This document shows positions 20,230-28,418 of a stretch of 64,000 bases of DNA, piece by piece. Numbering within the stretch: the first letter of the stretch is position 1; each line of letters opens with the position of its first letter. Below the pieces are notes generated by a model. It made no database searches, was not told where the DNA came from, and saw only the letters and a list, made by a program, of their open reading frames with translations. A program made the translations under genes and the position numbers. The DNA is from Nocardia sp. NBC_00508 (lineage in GTDB: Bacteria; Actinomycetota; Actinomycetes; Mycobacteriales; Mycobacteriaceae): the NCBI RefSeq assembly GCF_036346875.1, contig NZ_CP107852.1, positions 5,022,001-5,086,000 on the forward strand, in the 5' to 3' direction.

Positions 20230-20607
20230 ATGGACCGTGCGGCTGTCGAGGCATGGGTGGCCGGATATGAGCGAGCCTGGCGGTCGGCGGGCGCGGAACA
20301 GCTCAACGAGCTGTTCGCCGCGGACGCCGGGTACCTGGTGTCACCGTGGGCGCAGCTGCTCACCGGTCGCGAAGCTCTCTCCGAATTCTGGGAGGACGGC
20401 AGGGACGGGCCCGACGAGCCGTTCACCATGCGGTTCCACATCGTCGCGGTGGACGGGGATACCGCCGTGGTGCGGGTCGAGGTGGAATATGCGCGGGACA
20501 CCCCATCGCAGTGGCGGGACCTGTGGATTCTGCGTTTCGACGACTCGGGCAAGTGCACGTGGTTCGAAGAGTGGCCATTCGCGCCCGGGCAGCCGGACGG
20601 GCATTGA
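20230..20607 (+). CDS. NTF2-like (SnoaL-type) protein
   Basis: Protein of 125 residues with the cone-shaped NTF2-like fold pattern: WVAGYERAWRSAGAEQLNELFAADAGYLVSP at the N-terminus, then alternating strands through VVRVEVEYA and LWILRFDDSGKCTWFEEWPF. Such proteins are small enzymes or binding domains with varied substrates, so no reaction is assigned. ATG 20230 is chosen because the fold starts directly after it; the open frame upstream overlaps the toxin gene in another frame. It appears to be a single gene. Confidence 0.78.
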   Translation: MDRAAVEAWVAGYERAWRSAGAEQLNELFAADAGYLVSPWAQLLTGREALSEFWEDGRDGPDEPFTMRFHIVAVDGDTAVVRVEVEYARDTPSQWRDLWILRFDDSGKCTWFEEWPFAPGQPDGH

Positions 20608-20752
20608 TCCGGACAGTCCGACCGGCGGGCAGTGTTCTACTGTCGCACCGGATGCGACGCAGGCGGCGGCGACCATTGCTGTGACGGTGCCGGTCTTGCC
20701 GGGCGAATCGGCCGAGTGTGCCGGGAACCTTTGGCAGGCAAGGGGTTCCGGT

Positions 20753-21751
20753 CTACCAGGGGTCGTTGGAGGTGAGGGCGACGAGCAGGCGGCGGATGGC
20801 GGCCACGCGGTGCTCTTTGCCGGTGAGCTGGTCCAATGCGCATTCGGGGTCGGCGGGCGGGCCGAGGTGCGTGCAGCCGCGCGGGCAGTCCTCGATGGCT
20901 GCGGCGAGATCGGTGAAGGCGGCGATGACGTCGTCGGGGGTGATGTGCGCCAAGCCGAACGACCGGACACCCGGGGTGTCGATCACCCAGCCGCCACCGG
21001 GCAGGGGGAGCGCGACGGACTGGGTGGAGGTGTGCTTACCCTTGCCCACGCCGGAGACCTCGCCGACGGCTCGATCCGCGTCCGGCACAAGACGATTCAC
21101 CAAAGTGGACTTGCCGACGCCGGAGTGGCCGATCAGCGCGGTGAGGCGCTCGGTGAGCAGATCGAGTACCGGGTCGAGCGGATCGTCGATGCCGCCGTAG
21201 ACGATGGCGAGTTCGAGATCGTCGAAGGCGGCGGCGAATTCGGATTCGGCGGCCAGGTCGTGTTTGGTCAGGCACAGAACCGGTTGCAGCCCACCGGCAT
21301 ACGCGGCCACCATGGCGCGCTCCACGAAGCCGGTGCGCGGCGGCGGGTCGGCGAGCGCGACCACGATGAACAGCCGCTCGGCGTTGCCGACCACGACCCG
21401 CTCGTACGGATCGGTGTCGTCGGCGGTGCGGCGCAGCACGGTCCTGCGGTCCGCGACCCGCACGATGCGGGCGAGGGTGTCCGGCCGCCCGGAGAGATCG
21501 CCGACCACGTCCACCCGGTCGCCCACCACGATCGGGGTGCGGCCCAGCTCCCGCGCCCGCATGGCCACGATGCGGCGCTCGGCGTCGCCGTCGAGCACAC
21601 ACCCCCAGCGGCCGCGATCGACGGAGACGACCATGGCCGACTCGGCGTCCAGGTGCTCCGGCCGGGTCTTGGTGCGGGGACGCGAACTCCGCCCCGGACG
21701 AACCCGGACGTCGGACTCGTCGTAGCTGGCCGTCGAGCGTCTCCGACTCAG
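20753..21751 (-). CDS. rsgA: Ribosome-maturation GTPase RsgA
   Basis: Circularly permuted GTPase of about 332 residues that checks maturation of the 30S subunit. An OB-type N-terminal part is followed by permuted G motifs: TKHD (G4), GHSGVGKS (G1) and DTPG (G3). A zinc-binding region CPRGCTHLGPPADPEC lies near the C-terminus. The conserved YDESDVRVRPGRSSRPRTK segment lies upstream of the first internal ATG, so translation must start earlier. The candidates are a CTG at 21751 overlapping the aroA stop by 4 bases or a GTG at 21793 inside aroA. The start is therefore uncertain, but coupling to aroA is clear. Order matches Rv3228-Rv3227. Confidence 0.93.
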   Translation of the reverse strand: MSRRRSTASYDESDVRVRPGRSSRPRTKTRPEHLDAESAMVVSVDRGRWGCVLDGDAERRIVAMRARELGRTPIVVGDRVDVVGDLSGRPDTLARIVRVADRRTVLRRTADDTDPYERVVVGNAERLFIVVALADPPPRTGFVERAMVAAYAGGLQPVLCLTKHDLAAESEFAAAFDDLELAIVYGGIDDPLDPVLDLLTERLTALIGHSGVGKSTLVNRLVPDADRAVGEVSGVGKGKHTSTQSVALPLPGGGWVIDTPGVRSFGLAHITPDDVIAAFTDLAAAIEDCPRGCTHLGPPADPECALDQLTGKEHRVAAIRRLLVALTSNDPW

Positions 21752-23034
21752 TGCGCCGCTCCTTCGTCGGAAGAATCGAGCATCCGCTCCCACAGGGCGA
21801 CGAAATTCGGCAGGGTCTTGGCGGTGGTACCGATGTCCTCGATCTCGACGCCCGGCACGCGGAGGCCGAGAATCGCTCCCGCCGTGGCCATCCGGTGATC
21901 GGCGTAGGAGTGCCACTTGCCGCCGTGCAACTCGGCGGGCTCGATCTCCAGCCCGTCCTCGGTCTCGGTCACCTTGCCGCCGAGCCGGTTGATCTCGGTG
22001 GACAGCGCGGCCAGCCGGTCGGTCTCGTGGCCGCGCAGATGGGCGATGCCACGCAGCACGGTCGGGGAGTCGGCCAGCGCGGCCAGTGCCGCGACGGTCG
22101 GGGTCAGCTCGCCCACCTCGTGCAGATCGATGTCGATGCCGGCGAGCCGGTCGGGGCCCTGGACGGTGAGTACGCCATCGAAGATCCCGGCTTCGGCGCC
22201 CATCCGTACCAGGATCTCGCGGATCACGTCGCCGGGCTGGGTGGTCAACCGCGGCCAGTGCGGGATGCTCACCGTGCCACCCGTGATCGCGGCCGCGGCC
22301 AGGAACGGGGTGGCATTGGACAGGTCCGGCTCGATTTCCCAATCCACCGCGTGGATCGGTCCGTGCTCCACGGTCCAGGTCTGCGCCTTGAAACTGTCCG
22401 CGGGCGCATGCACCCGCACGTCGGCGCGGCGCAGCATCTCCACGGTCATCTCGATATGCGGCATCGAGGGCAGCGCCTTGCCGTCGTGGTGCACCACCAG
22501 CCCCTCGTCGAAGCGGGCGGCCGACAGCAGCAGACCGGAAACGAACTGTGACGACCCGGATGCGTCGATGGTCACCGCGCCGCCGCGCAGCGCGCCCTTG
22601 CCGCGCACGGTGAACGGGAGCGCGTCACCGTCGATATCGGCGCCGAGTGCGCGCAGCGCGTCCAGGATGGTGCGCAGCGGTCGAATCCTGGCCTGCTCGT
22701 CACCGTCGAACGCGACGTCGCCCGACGCCAGCGCCGCGACCGGCGGCAGAAACCGCATCACCGTGCCGGCCAGCCCACAGTCGACCGTGCCGCCGCCGAG
22801 CGGCGCCGGGGTGACGGTCAACGTGTCGACGTCGCCCTCGATGCGTGCACCCAGTGCGCGCAGCGCGCCGATCATCAGGTTCGTGTCCCGGCTGCGCAGC
22901 GCACCGGTGATCGTCGAGGGCCCATCGGCCAGGGCAGCCATGATGAGTGCTCGGTTCGTGATCGATTTCGATCCAGGCAGGGTCACGGTCGCGTGCACGG
23001 GGACATCGACATGGGGCGCTGGCCAGAAGTTCAC
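21748..23034 (-). CDS. aroA: EPSP synthase (3-phosphoshikimate 1-carboxyvinyltransferase)
   Basis: Shikimate-pathway enzyme of 428 residues joining shikimate 3-phosphate and phosphoenolpyruvate. Signature segments are LPGSKSITNRALI near residue 22, LAGTVMRFLPP near residue 90, the substrate loop SSQFVSGLLL near residue 165, SYADHRMATAGA near residue 375 and TTAKTLPNF near residue 405. GTG 23034 begins VNFWPAP, matching the usual start; the frame upstream is not family-like. It is followed by and coupled to rsgA. Confidence 0.95.
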   Translation of the reverse strand: MNFWPAPHVDVPVHATVTLPGSKSITNRALIMAALADGPSTITGALRSRDTNLMIGALRALGARIEGDVDTLTVTPAPLGGGTVDCGLAGTVMRFLPPVAALASGDVAFDGDEQARIRPLRTILDALRALGADIDGDALPFTVRGKGALRGGAVTIDASGSSQFVSGLLLSAARFDEGLVVHHDGKALPSMPHIEMTVEMLRRADVRVHAPADSFKAQTWTVEHGPIHAVDWEIEPDLSNATPFLAAAAITGGTVSIPHWPRLTTQPGDVIREILVRMGAEAGIFDGVLTVQGPDRLAGIDIDLHEVGELTPTVAALAALADSPTVLRGIAHLRGHETDRLAALSTEINRLGGKVTETEDGLEIEPAELHGGKWHSYADHRMATAGAILGLRVPGVEIEDIGTTAKTLPNFVALWERMLDSSDEGAAH

Positions 23035-23184
23035 TCGTCCATCATCACACGTGCTTGTTTTGCGGCGGCTGCGTCGGTCGTGCCCACGGCGCGAAGCCCC
23101 ATGCGGGTTGGTGCAGCGGTAGTGGGTGGCACCAGGGGCCGGGCACTCGATGGCGTCGAGTACCCGGCCCATGATGCGGGTTTC

Positions 23185-24693
23185 TTACTTATGGCGGCCG
23201 TGGAGGATGGGGACGACCTTGCGCAGCAGCTTCATCGTGGAGGCGGTGCGGGTGTAGCTCAGCAGGGCCATGCCGGGAACGGCGAAGCGTTGCACGGCGA
23301 TCGAGTGCGGACGGACGAACTCGCGCAGGCCGGGTTCGCCGTGGATACGACCGATGCCGGAGTCGCCGACGCCGCCGAAGGGCAGACCGGGGATGGCGGC
23401 GAAGGCGAGCACGGAGTTCACCGAGGTGGCGCCGACACGCAGCCTGCGTGCGATGTCCAGGCCGCTCTTCTTCGAGTACACCGCGGACGACAGGCCGTAC
23501 TTGGACTTGTTGGCCAGCTCGACCGCCTCGTCCACGCCGTCGACGGTGCGGATGGTGATGGTCGGGCCGAAGGTTTCCTCGCACACCGCCTCGGAGGTCT
23601 CGTCCACGTCGACGAGCACGACCGGCTCGATGAACGGCGCCTTGACCGACTCGGGGCCACCCAGCACGGCGGTGCCGCCGTTCTTCAGCGCATCCTCGAT
23701 GTGGCGGCGCACGACGTCGACCTGACTCGGCATGGTCATCGGGCCGTAGGCGGCCTTGTCGTCCGAACCGGGCTCGATGTCGCCGAGGATCCGCTTGACC
23801 TCGGCGACGAACTCGTCGCGCACCGCGCGGTCCACGTACACCCGCTCGACGCCCGCGCAGGTCTGGCCGCTGTTGGCGGTGGCGCCCCAGGCGACCGCGT
23901 CGGCGGCGGCCTTGACGTCGGCGTCGGCGGCGACGATCACCGCGTCCTTACCGCCGCACTCCAGCAGCACCGGGGTGAGCTTCTCCGCGGCCGCGGCCAT
24001 GATCCGCTTGCCGGTGGCGGTCGAGCCGGTGAAGGCGATCTTGTCGACGTCCGAGCGGACCAGCGCCGCACCTGTGGCGCCGTAACCGTTGATCGTGCCG
24101 AAGACGCCCTCGGGCAGTTCGGGGTTGGCCTCGGCGAAGGCGTCGGCAAGGAGATTGCCGATGCTGGTGGAGTATTCGCTCGGTTTGAACACGACGGTGT
24201 TGCCCGCGGCCAGCGCGTAGGCGATCGAGCCGTTCGGCGTGTAGACCGGGTAGTTCCACGGGCCGATCACGCCGACGACGCCGAGCGGGCGCAGTTCGAT
24301 CCGGGCGCTGAAGTTCGACATCAGCGCGCCGGGGAAGATCCGCTTGGGGCCGAGAACCTTCTTGGCGTGCTTGGCCGCCCAGGAGATGTGCTCGAGCGCG
24401 AGCATCAGTTCGAGGAAGGCGTCGTCGCGCGGCTTGCCGTTCTCGGCGTGGATCAGCTCGCAGAACTCCTCCGACTTCTGCACCAGCTTGCTCGACCAGC
24501 GCAGCAGATGCGCGCGCCGCTCGTCGAAACTCAGTGCCCCCCACGTGGCCGCCGCCGCGCGGGCCTTCGCGACCGCGGCGGCCACCGCGGCGTCGTCAGC
24601 GATGACGTGTGTGCCGATCACCTCGCCTGTCGCCGGATTGACCGACGTGAGGGCCGTGGCGTGGTCGGCCGGTTTGGTGTCGGTTGCTGTCAC
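23185..24693 (-). CDS. NAD(P)-dependent aldehyde dehydrogenase
   Basis: Protein of 502 residues of the aldehyde dehydrogenase superfamily, succinate-semialdehyde/general aldehyde class. Visible motifs are GPWNYPVYTP near residue 150, the cofactor loop FTGSTATGKRI near residue 225, the catalytic Glu in LLECGGKD near residue 250, the nucleophile Cys in NSGQTCAG near residue 285 and EETFGPTITI near residue 385. The C-terminus is extended by a hydrophobic and basic stretch (ALLSYTRTASTMKLLRKVVPILHGRHK) that could associate with membrane. Substrate cannot be fixed. It is divergent from the SRAP gene. Confidence 0.9.
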   Translation of the reverse strand: MTATDTKPADHATALTSVNPATGEVIGTHVIADDAAVAAAVAKARAAAATWGALSFDERRAHLLRWSSKLVQKSEEFCELIHAENGKPRDDAFLELMLALEHISWAAKHAKKVLGPKRIFPGALMSNFSARIELRPLGVVGVIGPWNYPVYTPNGSIAYALAAGNTVVFKPSEYSTSIGNLLADAFAEANPELPEGVFGTINGYGATGAALVRSDVDKIAFTGSTATGKRIMAAAAEKLTPVLLECGGKDAVIVAADADVKAAADAVAWGATANSGQTCAGVERVYVDRAVRDEFVAEVKRILGDIEPGSDDKAAYGPMTMPSQVDVVRRHIEDALKNGGTAVLGGPESVKAPFIEPVVLVDVDETSEAVCEETFGPTITIRTVDGVDEAVELANKSKYGLSSAVYSKKSGLDIARRLRVGATSVNSVLAFAAIPGLPFGGVGDSGIGRIHGEPGLREFVRPHSIAVQRFAVPGMALLSYTRTASTMKLLRKVVPILHGRHK

Positions 24694-24861
24694 AGTGGGT
24701 CTCTCCTTTTGCCGTCTGCGGTGGCCGGTCGATGCGCACGCCTGAGTGGACGGGCAGACCGCCCTTCCGATGAGAGGATGTTATGTCAAAACTCTCACCA
24801 GGTCATCAGCTATGTATCAATTCTTCCCGACTCTGTCGGTGCCGGGTGGGAGTATCGGGAT

Positions 24862-25650
24862 ATGTGCGGACGTTATGCGACCACGACCAACCCGGGCAGG
24901 CTCGCGGCCGAATTGGACGCCATCGACGAAACCGAGACCGAGGATCGTGGCGCTTTCACCAACTACAACGTCGCCCCGACCACCCCGGTGCTCACCGTGG
25001 TCGAACGGCACGACCAGGGACATGAGGAGGACGATCCGAAGCGTCGTATCCGGCGCATGCGCTGGGGACTGATCCCGGTGTGGACCAAGGCCGCCGAGCC
25101 CGGTGTGCCGGTCAAGGGCAAGCCGCTGTTCAACGCCCGCGCCGACAAGGCCGCAACCACGCCCTCTTTCCGCGACGCCGTGAAGTACCGCCGCTGCCTG
25201 GTGCCCATGGACGGTTGGTACGAGTGGGTCGTCGAACCGAACGCCGAGCCGGGCGCGAAAGGCAAAGTCGCCAAACATCCGTACTACATGGCCAACGCCG
25301 ACGGTTCCCGGCTCTACATGGCGGGTCTGTGGTCGGTGTGGCGCGATCGTTCCCAGCCGGAGAGCGAGCCGTTGTTGTCGTGCACCATCCTGACCACCGA
25401 CGCGGTCGGCGACCTGACCCGCATTCACGACCGCATGCCGCTGCCCATGCCGCGGGAACACTGGGACGCGTGGCTGGACCCGGATCATCCGGCCCCGGCG
25501 ACGCTGCTGGAGACCCCGAGCGAGGAGGCCGTCGCCGCAATCGTGCCGCGTCCGGTCCCGGCGCTGGTCAACAGCGTGCGCAACAACGGTCCGGAACTAC
25601 TTGCCCGAGTGGAGGATCAGGAGCCTACCGGGCAGATCAGCCTGCTCTGA
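24862..25650 (+). CDS. SRAP-family abasic-site DNA-protein crosslinking protein
   Basis: Protein of 262 residues, the YedK/HMCES type (formerly DUF159). After Met removal, Cys2 (MCGRYATTTNPG) forms a crosslink with abasic sites in single-stranded DNA. Other conserved parts are the NYNVAPTTPV segment with catalytic-site Asn, the MRWGLIPVWTK segment, NARADKA, the Glu in GWYEW near residue 122 and the His in IHDRMPLPM near residue 200. ATG 24862 places Cys at position 2, which decides the start. It corresponds to Rv3226c in the same order after aroA. Confidence 0.95.
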   Translation: MCGRYATTTNPGRLAAELDAIDETETEDRGAFTNYNVAPTTPVLTVVERHDQGHEEDDPKRRIRRMRWGLIPVWTKAAEPGVPVKGKPLFNARADKAATTPSFRDAVKYRRCLVPMDGWYEWVVEPNAEPGAKGKVAKHPYYMANADGSRLYMAGLWSVWRDRSQPESEPLLSCTILTTDAVGDLTRIHDRMPLPMPREHWDAWLDPDHPAPATLLETPSEEAVAAIVPRPVPALVNSVRNNGPELLARVEDQEPTGQISLL

Positions 25651-25676
25651 CGAGCGTTGCCCATTCCCGGCCCGGC

Positions 25677-25736
25677 CTCGTGTCCGAGCGGACGACAGGT
25701 CCGCGGAAGTCGCGGCGGCGGTCGCTCGGACACGAG
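25677..25736. terminator. Long inverted repeat between convergent genes
   Basis: CTCGTGTCCGAGCG at 25677-25690 is perfectly mirrored at 25723-25736, with an inner CCGCG/CGCGG stem at 25701-25715. It sits between the SRAP gene and the convergent exported-protein gene and would act as a two-way terminator or RNA-end structure. Confidence 0.6.
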
Positions 25737-25772
25737 CCATGATGGGCCGCGAACACGCGGCGCCACGAGGTA

Positions 25773-26147
25773 TTACAGATTGCACTTCACGCTAGGCGTG
25801 GCGATATTCAGCCCGCATTTGATCACCCCGGCGACCAGGTCGATGAGCTTGGTGGTGAGGTTCCCGCCGAGCTTCTCGGCCTTCTCGGATTGTTCGCCCT
25901 TCTCGAACATGCCCTGACCGGTTGGGGCGTCATCGTTGCCCTGCCCGTCGAAGTCGAAGCCGTAGTCGTTATCGGTGCCGCGACCGCCGAAGTCGAAGGG
26001 GTAACCGCTGACCTGCGTGACCGCCGGGCTGCTCGGCGCGGCGGCGGCCTCCGGGGCGAGGACCGTCACCGAACCGAGAGCCACGACGAGAGTTCCGAAC
26101 AACACGACGATCATGGTGCGCAAACGCTCATGCGCGGACATTCGCAT
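25773..26147 (-). CDS. Small exported protein, unknown function
   Basis: Protein of about 124 residues with an N-terminal signal peptide: a basic start, a hydrophobic core (MIVVLFGTLVVALGSVTVLA) and a probable cleavage after an AAAA-type site near residue 36. The mature part is Gly/Asp/Asn-rich (FDFGGRGTDNDYGFDFDGQGND), then a Lys/Glu segment and a C-terminal part with two Cys residues (IKCG and VKCNL) that may form a disulfide. Starts at GTG 26150, ATG 26147 or ATG 26141 are all possible behind AGGA. I know no family. It likely acts in the envelope or outside. Confidence 0.65.
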   Translation of the reverse strand: MRMSAHERLRTMIVVLFGTLVVALGSVTVLAPEAAAAPSSPAVTQVSGYPFDFGGRGTDNDYGFDFDGQGNDDAPTGQGMFEKGEQSEKAEKLGGNLTTKLIDLVAGVIKCGLNIATPSVKCNL

Positions 26148-26214
26148 CACATCCTCGAGTCGGTTCCATCTGGCCGGTTCAAGTAACGCACAGATCGCGG
26201 CGGATACGGCTGGA

Positions 26215-26709
26215 TTACGCGGATATCACCGGCGCGGTCACCGCGGCGGTCAGCCGGATCAGATCGGCGGGCGCCAGCTCGATTTCCAGCCCGCGTCGGC
26301 CCGCGCTGCACAGCACGCGGTCCCAGGACAACGCCGAGTCGTCGATCACGGTGGGCAGCGGTTTGCGCTGGCCGAGCGGAGAGATACCGCCGAGCACGTA
26401 TCCGGTGGTCTTCTCCGCTCGCGTCTTGTCGGCCATGCTCGCCTTCGACGCGCCGAGCGCCGCGGCGGCGGCCTTGAGCGACAACGTGTTCGGCACCGGA
26501 AGCACCGCGACCGCGAGCGAACCGGTGGCCAGCTCGATGACCAGCGTCTTGAAGATCTGCTCGGCCGCGACCCCGAGTCCGGCGGCCAGGGCCTCGACCG
26601 CCTCGGTGCCGTAGGAGTCGGCGCGCGGATCGTGTGTGTAGGTGTGCACCCGGTGGGCCACCTCGGCCTGGGTCAACGTGCGGATCGCCGGTGTCGAGCC
26701 TGCTGCCAT
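26215..26709 (-). CDS. ybaK: YbaK-type Cys-tRNA(Pro) deacylase
   Basis: Protein of 164 residues of the YbaK/EbsC family, which hydrolyses mischarged Cys-tRNA(Pro) in trans. Family landmarks are the FKTLVIEL segment, the VLPVPNTLSLKAAAAALGA stretch, the TGYVLGGISPLGQRKPLPTVID segment containing the family's GGxSPxG motif, and the closing beta-strand GLEIELAPADLIRLT. ATG 26709 is chosen at the start of the homology. It lies divergent from sigH; the two genes share an upstream region containing the SigH-type promoter. Function is inferred from family. Confidence 0.9.
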   Translation of the reverse strand: MAAGSTPAIRTLTQAEVAHRVHTYTHDPRADSYGTEAVEALAAGLGVAAEQIFKTLVIELATGSLAVAVLPVPNTLSLKAAAAALGASKASMADKTRAEKTTGYVLGGISPLGQRKPLPTVIDDSALSWDRVLCSAGRRGLEIELAPADLIRLTAAVTAPVISA

Positions 26710-26794
26710 GGCCGAAACCTTAGCGGCGGGGCAAGCCGCGGCCGCAACGGATTTTCCGGGTTTTCCTGGGCTTACGCCGCGATCCCGTGGCCGC

Positions 26795-26821
26795 GGGAAC
26801 ACCGCGGGGGCGGCGCATGTT
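26795..26821 (+). promoter_or_regulatory. SigH/SigR-type promoter upstream of sigH
   Basis: GGGAAC at 26795-26800 and GTT at 26819-26821 are separated by exactly 18 bases from the end of GGAAC, the spacing known for SigR/SigH promoters (GGAAT or GGGAAC, about 18 bases, then GTT). It points toward sigH. Autoregulation is the expected meaning. Confidence 0.72.
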
Positions 26822-26894
26822 GTAGGCGATACACAGCGCTCGGATGGATTTCCATCGCGTGAGCAGGCCCTATGGAGACGTGAAGGAGATGCCG

Positions 26895-27647
26895 GTGCCC
26901 GTGCTGCTCGACGATCGCCCAGTATGGACCGAAGTATCGCCGACGGAAGGCGGGTTCTCGGTCGATGTGCCGTTGCCGGTAGATTTGGCAGGTACGGCGA
27001 CCGAAGGGACAGGTGTGACGAGCGACGATGACGTGGTGGCCGACAATGTCGCAGCCGTCGACGATGCCGAGCTGACACAGCGGTTCGAGCGGGACGCGCT
27101 CCCGCTGCTCGACCAGCTCTACGGCGCCGCGCTGCGCATGACCAGGAACCCGGCGGATGCCGAGGACCTGGTCCAGGAGACCTATGTCAAGGCGTACCAG
27201 GGGTTCAAATCGTTCCGGGAGGGCACCAACCTGCGTGCCTGGCTGTACCGGATCCTGACCAACACCTACATCAATTCCTATCGCAAGAAGCAGCGGCAGC
27301 CTGCGCAGTACCCGACGGACGAGATCACCGATTGGCAGTTGGCCGCGACCGCCGAGCACACCTCGCAAGGCCTGCGCTCCGCCGAGGTCGAGGCGCTGGA
27401 CGCGTTGCCGGACGACGACATCAAATCCGCGCTGCAGGAGTTGCCGGAGGAATTCCGTATGGCGGTGTACTACGCCGATGTCGAGGGCTTCCCGTATAAG
27501 GAGATCGCCGACATCATGGGCACCCCCATCGGTACGGTGATGTCCCGGTTGCACCGCGGCCGGAAACAACTGAAGGGTTTGCTCGCCGACGTGGCGCGCG
27601 AGCGTGGATTCAACCGTTCGGGGGAACGCCAGGAGGTCAACCAGTGA
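26895..27647 (+). CDS. sigH: ECF sigma factor SigH (SigR type)
   Basis: Redox and heat-stress sigma factor controlled by a zinc anti-sigma factor encoded next door. Region 2 lies around QLYGAALRMTRNPADAEDLVQETYVKA and continues to NTYINSYRKKQRQPAQYPTDEITDW. Region 4 is FRMAVYYADVEGFPYKEIADIMGTPIGTVMSRLHRGRKQL. GTG 26895 has an AAGGAG site 6 bases before it, but a second GTG at 27015 would give a 210-residue protein similar in size to M. tuberculosis SigH (216). The longer form carries about 40 extra acidic residues, like the unstable SigR' form of Streptomyces. Overlap with rshA by 4 bases (GTGA) shows coupling. Confidence 0.93.
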   Translation: MPVLLDDRPVWTEVSPTEGGFSVDVPLPVDLAGTATEGTGVTSDDDVVADNVAAVDDAELTQRFERDALPLLDQLYGAALRMTRNPADAEDLVQETYVKAYQGFKSFREGTNLRAWLYRILTNTYINSYRKKQRQPAQYPTDEITDWQLAATAEHTSQGLRSAEVEALDALPDDDIKSALQELPEEFRMAVYYADVEGFPYKEIADIMGTPIGTVMSRLHRGRKQLKGLLADVARERGFNRSGERQEVNQ

Positions 27648-27940
27648 GCGAGCGCAGCGAGCGGGACCCCGACATGGAGCTCGACTGCACGGCGGTAATC
27701 GCCGACGTGTGGTTGATGCTGGACGGGGAGTGCGACGATGCGACCCGTGCCCGGTTGCAGCACCACATGGAGCACTGCAGTCCGTGTATCGAGGCCTATG
27801 GCATCGAGGAGAAGATCAAGGGCCTGCTCAGCCGTAAGTGCGGTGGTGACCGCGCGCCCGAGGCGCTGCGTGAGCGTCTGACCATCGAATTGCGCCGCGC
27901 GGTCATCGCCACCGAGAGTTCGGTCGAGACCTCCGATTGA
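27644..27940 (+). CDS. rshA: Zinc anti-sigma factor RshA (RsrA type)
   Basis: Cytoplasmic anti-sigma factor of 98 residues that binds SigH and releases it when its thiols are oxidised. The zinc motif is seen as HHMEHCSPC near residues 40-48, that is H-x3-C-x2-C, with other Cys residues at GECDD and KCGG. GTG 27644 overlaps the sigH stop; an ATG at 27674 (MELDCTAV) is an alternative. The first 10 codons from GTG 27644 resemble the opening of the 80-base repeat family found elsewhere in this window. Family and context agree fully. Confidence 0.93.
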   Translation: MSERSERDPDMELDCTAVIADVWLMLDGECDDATRARLQHHMEHCSPCIEAYGIEEKIKGLLSRKCGGDRAPEALRERLTIELRRAVIATESSVETSD

Positions 27941-27957
27941 CCGGTTCGCACATGCCG

Positions 27958-27992
27958 AGCGGCACGCCTTCCTGCTGGAAGTGCGTGCCGCT
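27958..27992. terminator. Terminator hairpin between rshA and bL37
   Basis: AGCGGCACGC at 27958-27967 pairs with GCGTGCCGCT at 27983-27992, with a further CTTCC/GGAAG stem inside and a 4-base loop. It separates two convergent genes and can serve both. Confidence 0.7.
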
Positions 27993-28016
27993 TCGCGTTG
28001 TGCGGGCCGAGCGTGC

Positions 28017-28091
28017 TCAGGCGTTGGGCCGCTTGCCGTGGTTGGCCGCGTTTCCCTTGCGGCTGCGCTTCTTACGTCCGCGCTTACCCAT
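28017..28091 (-). CDS. 50S ribosomal protein bL37, 24 residues
   Basis: Tiny, extremely basic protein (MGKRGRKKRSRKGNAANHGK then RPNA) matching the bL37 protein found in mycobacterial ribosomes, where it binds 23S rRNA. ATG 28091 follows a GGGAG site, reading from a 5' AGAAGGGAGACT context. Only about 90 bases separate its start from the divergent biotin-carrier gene, and a hairpin separates it from rshA. It is easily missed because of its length; the near-identity of the KRGRKKR...ANHGKRPN pattern with mycobacterial bL37 makes the call strong. Confidence 0.93.
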   Translation of the reverse strand: MGKRGRKKRSRKGNAANHGKRPNA

Positions 28092-28180
28092 GAGTAGTCT
28101 CCCTTCTGGTTGAAGGCCATTGTTTCATGTGTGGTTGGCTGTACCGTCAGCGGATACAGGCCAACGAGGAATGGGGTGCC

Positions 28181-28396
28181 ATGGCGGAGGAAGTGCTCGC
28201 CGAACTGGTGTCGGTCGTCTACCAGGTGGTCGTCGAAGAGGGCGACCAGGTCGTGGAGGGCGATACGCTGGTGATCCTCGAGTCGATGAAGATGGAGATC
28301 CCGGTGGTCGCGGAATCCGGCGGCACGGTGACCTCGATCGGCGTCAAGGAAGGCGACGCGATCAAAGCCGGGCATCTCATCGCGGTCATTTCCTGA
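28181..28396 (+). CDS. Biotinylated carrier protein, TB7.3 type
   Basis: Single biotinyl/lipoyl domain of 71 residues, the same length as TB7.3 (Rv3221c). The biotin-accepting Lys lies in ESMKMEIPV near residue 34, the canonical MKM motif. The rest is the beta-sandwich fold (VVEEGDQVVEGDTL ... SGGTVTSIGVKEGDAIKAGHLIAVI). ATG 28181 is chosen because the domain begins directly there; the frame extends 18 codons upstream. It is a free-standing carrier; its partner carboxylase is not in this window. Order before pdtaS is as in M. tuberculosis. Confidence 0.93.
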   Translation: MAEEVLAELVSVVYQVVVEEGDQVVEGDTLVILESMKMEIPVVAESGGTVTSIGVKEGDAIKAGHLIAVIS

Positions 28397-28418
28397 GCGA
28401 TCCCAGCGGTAGACCTTC

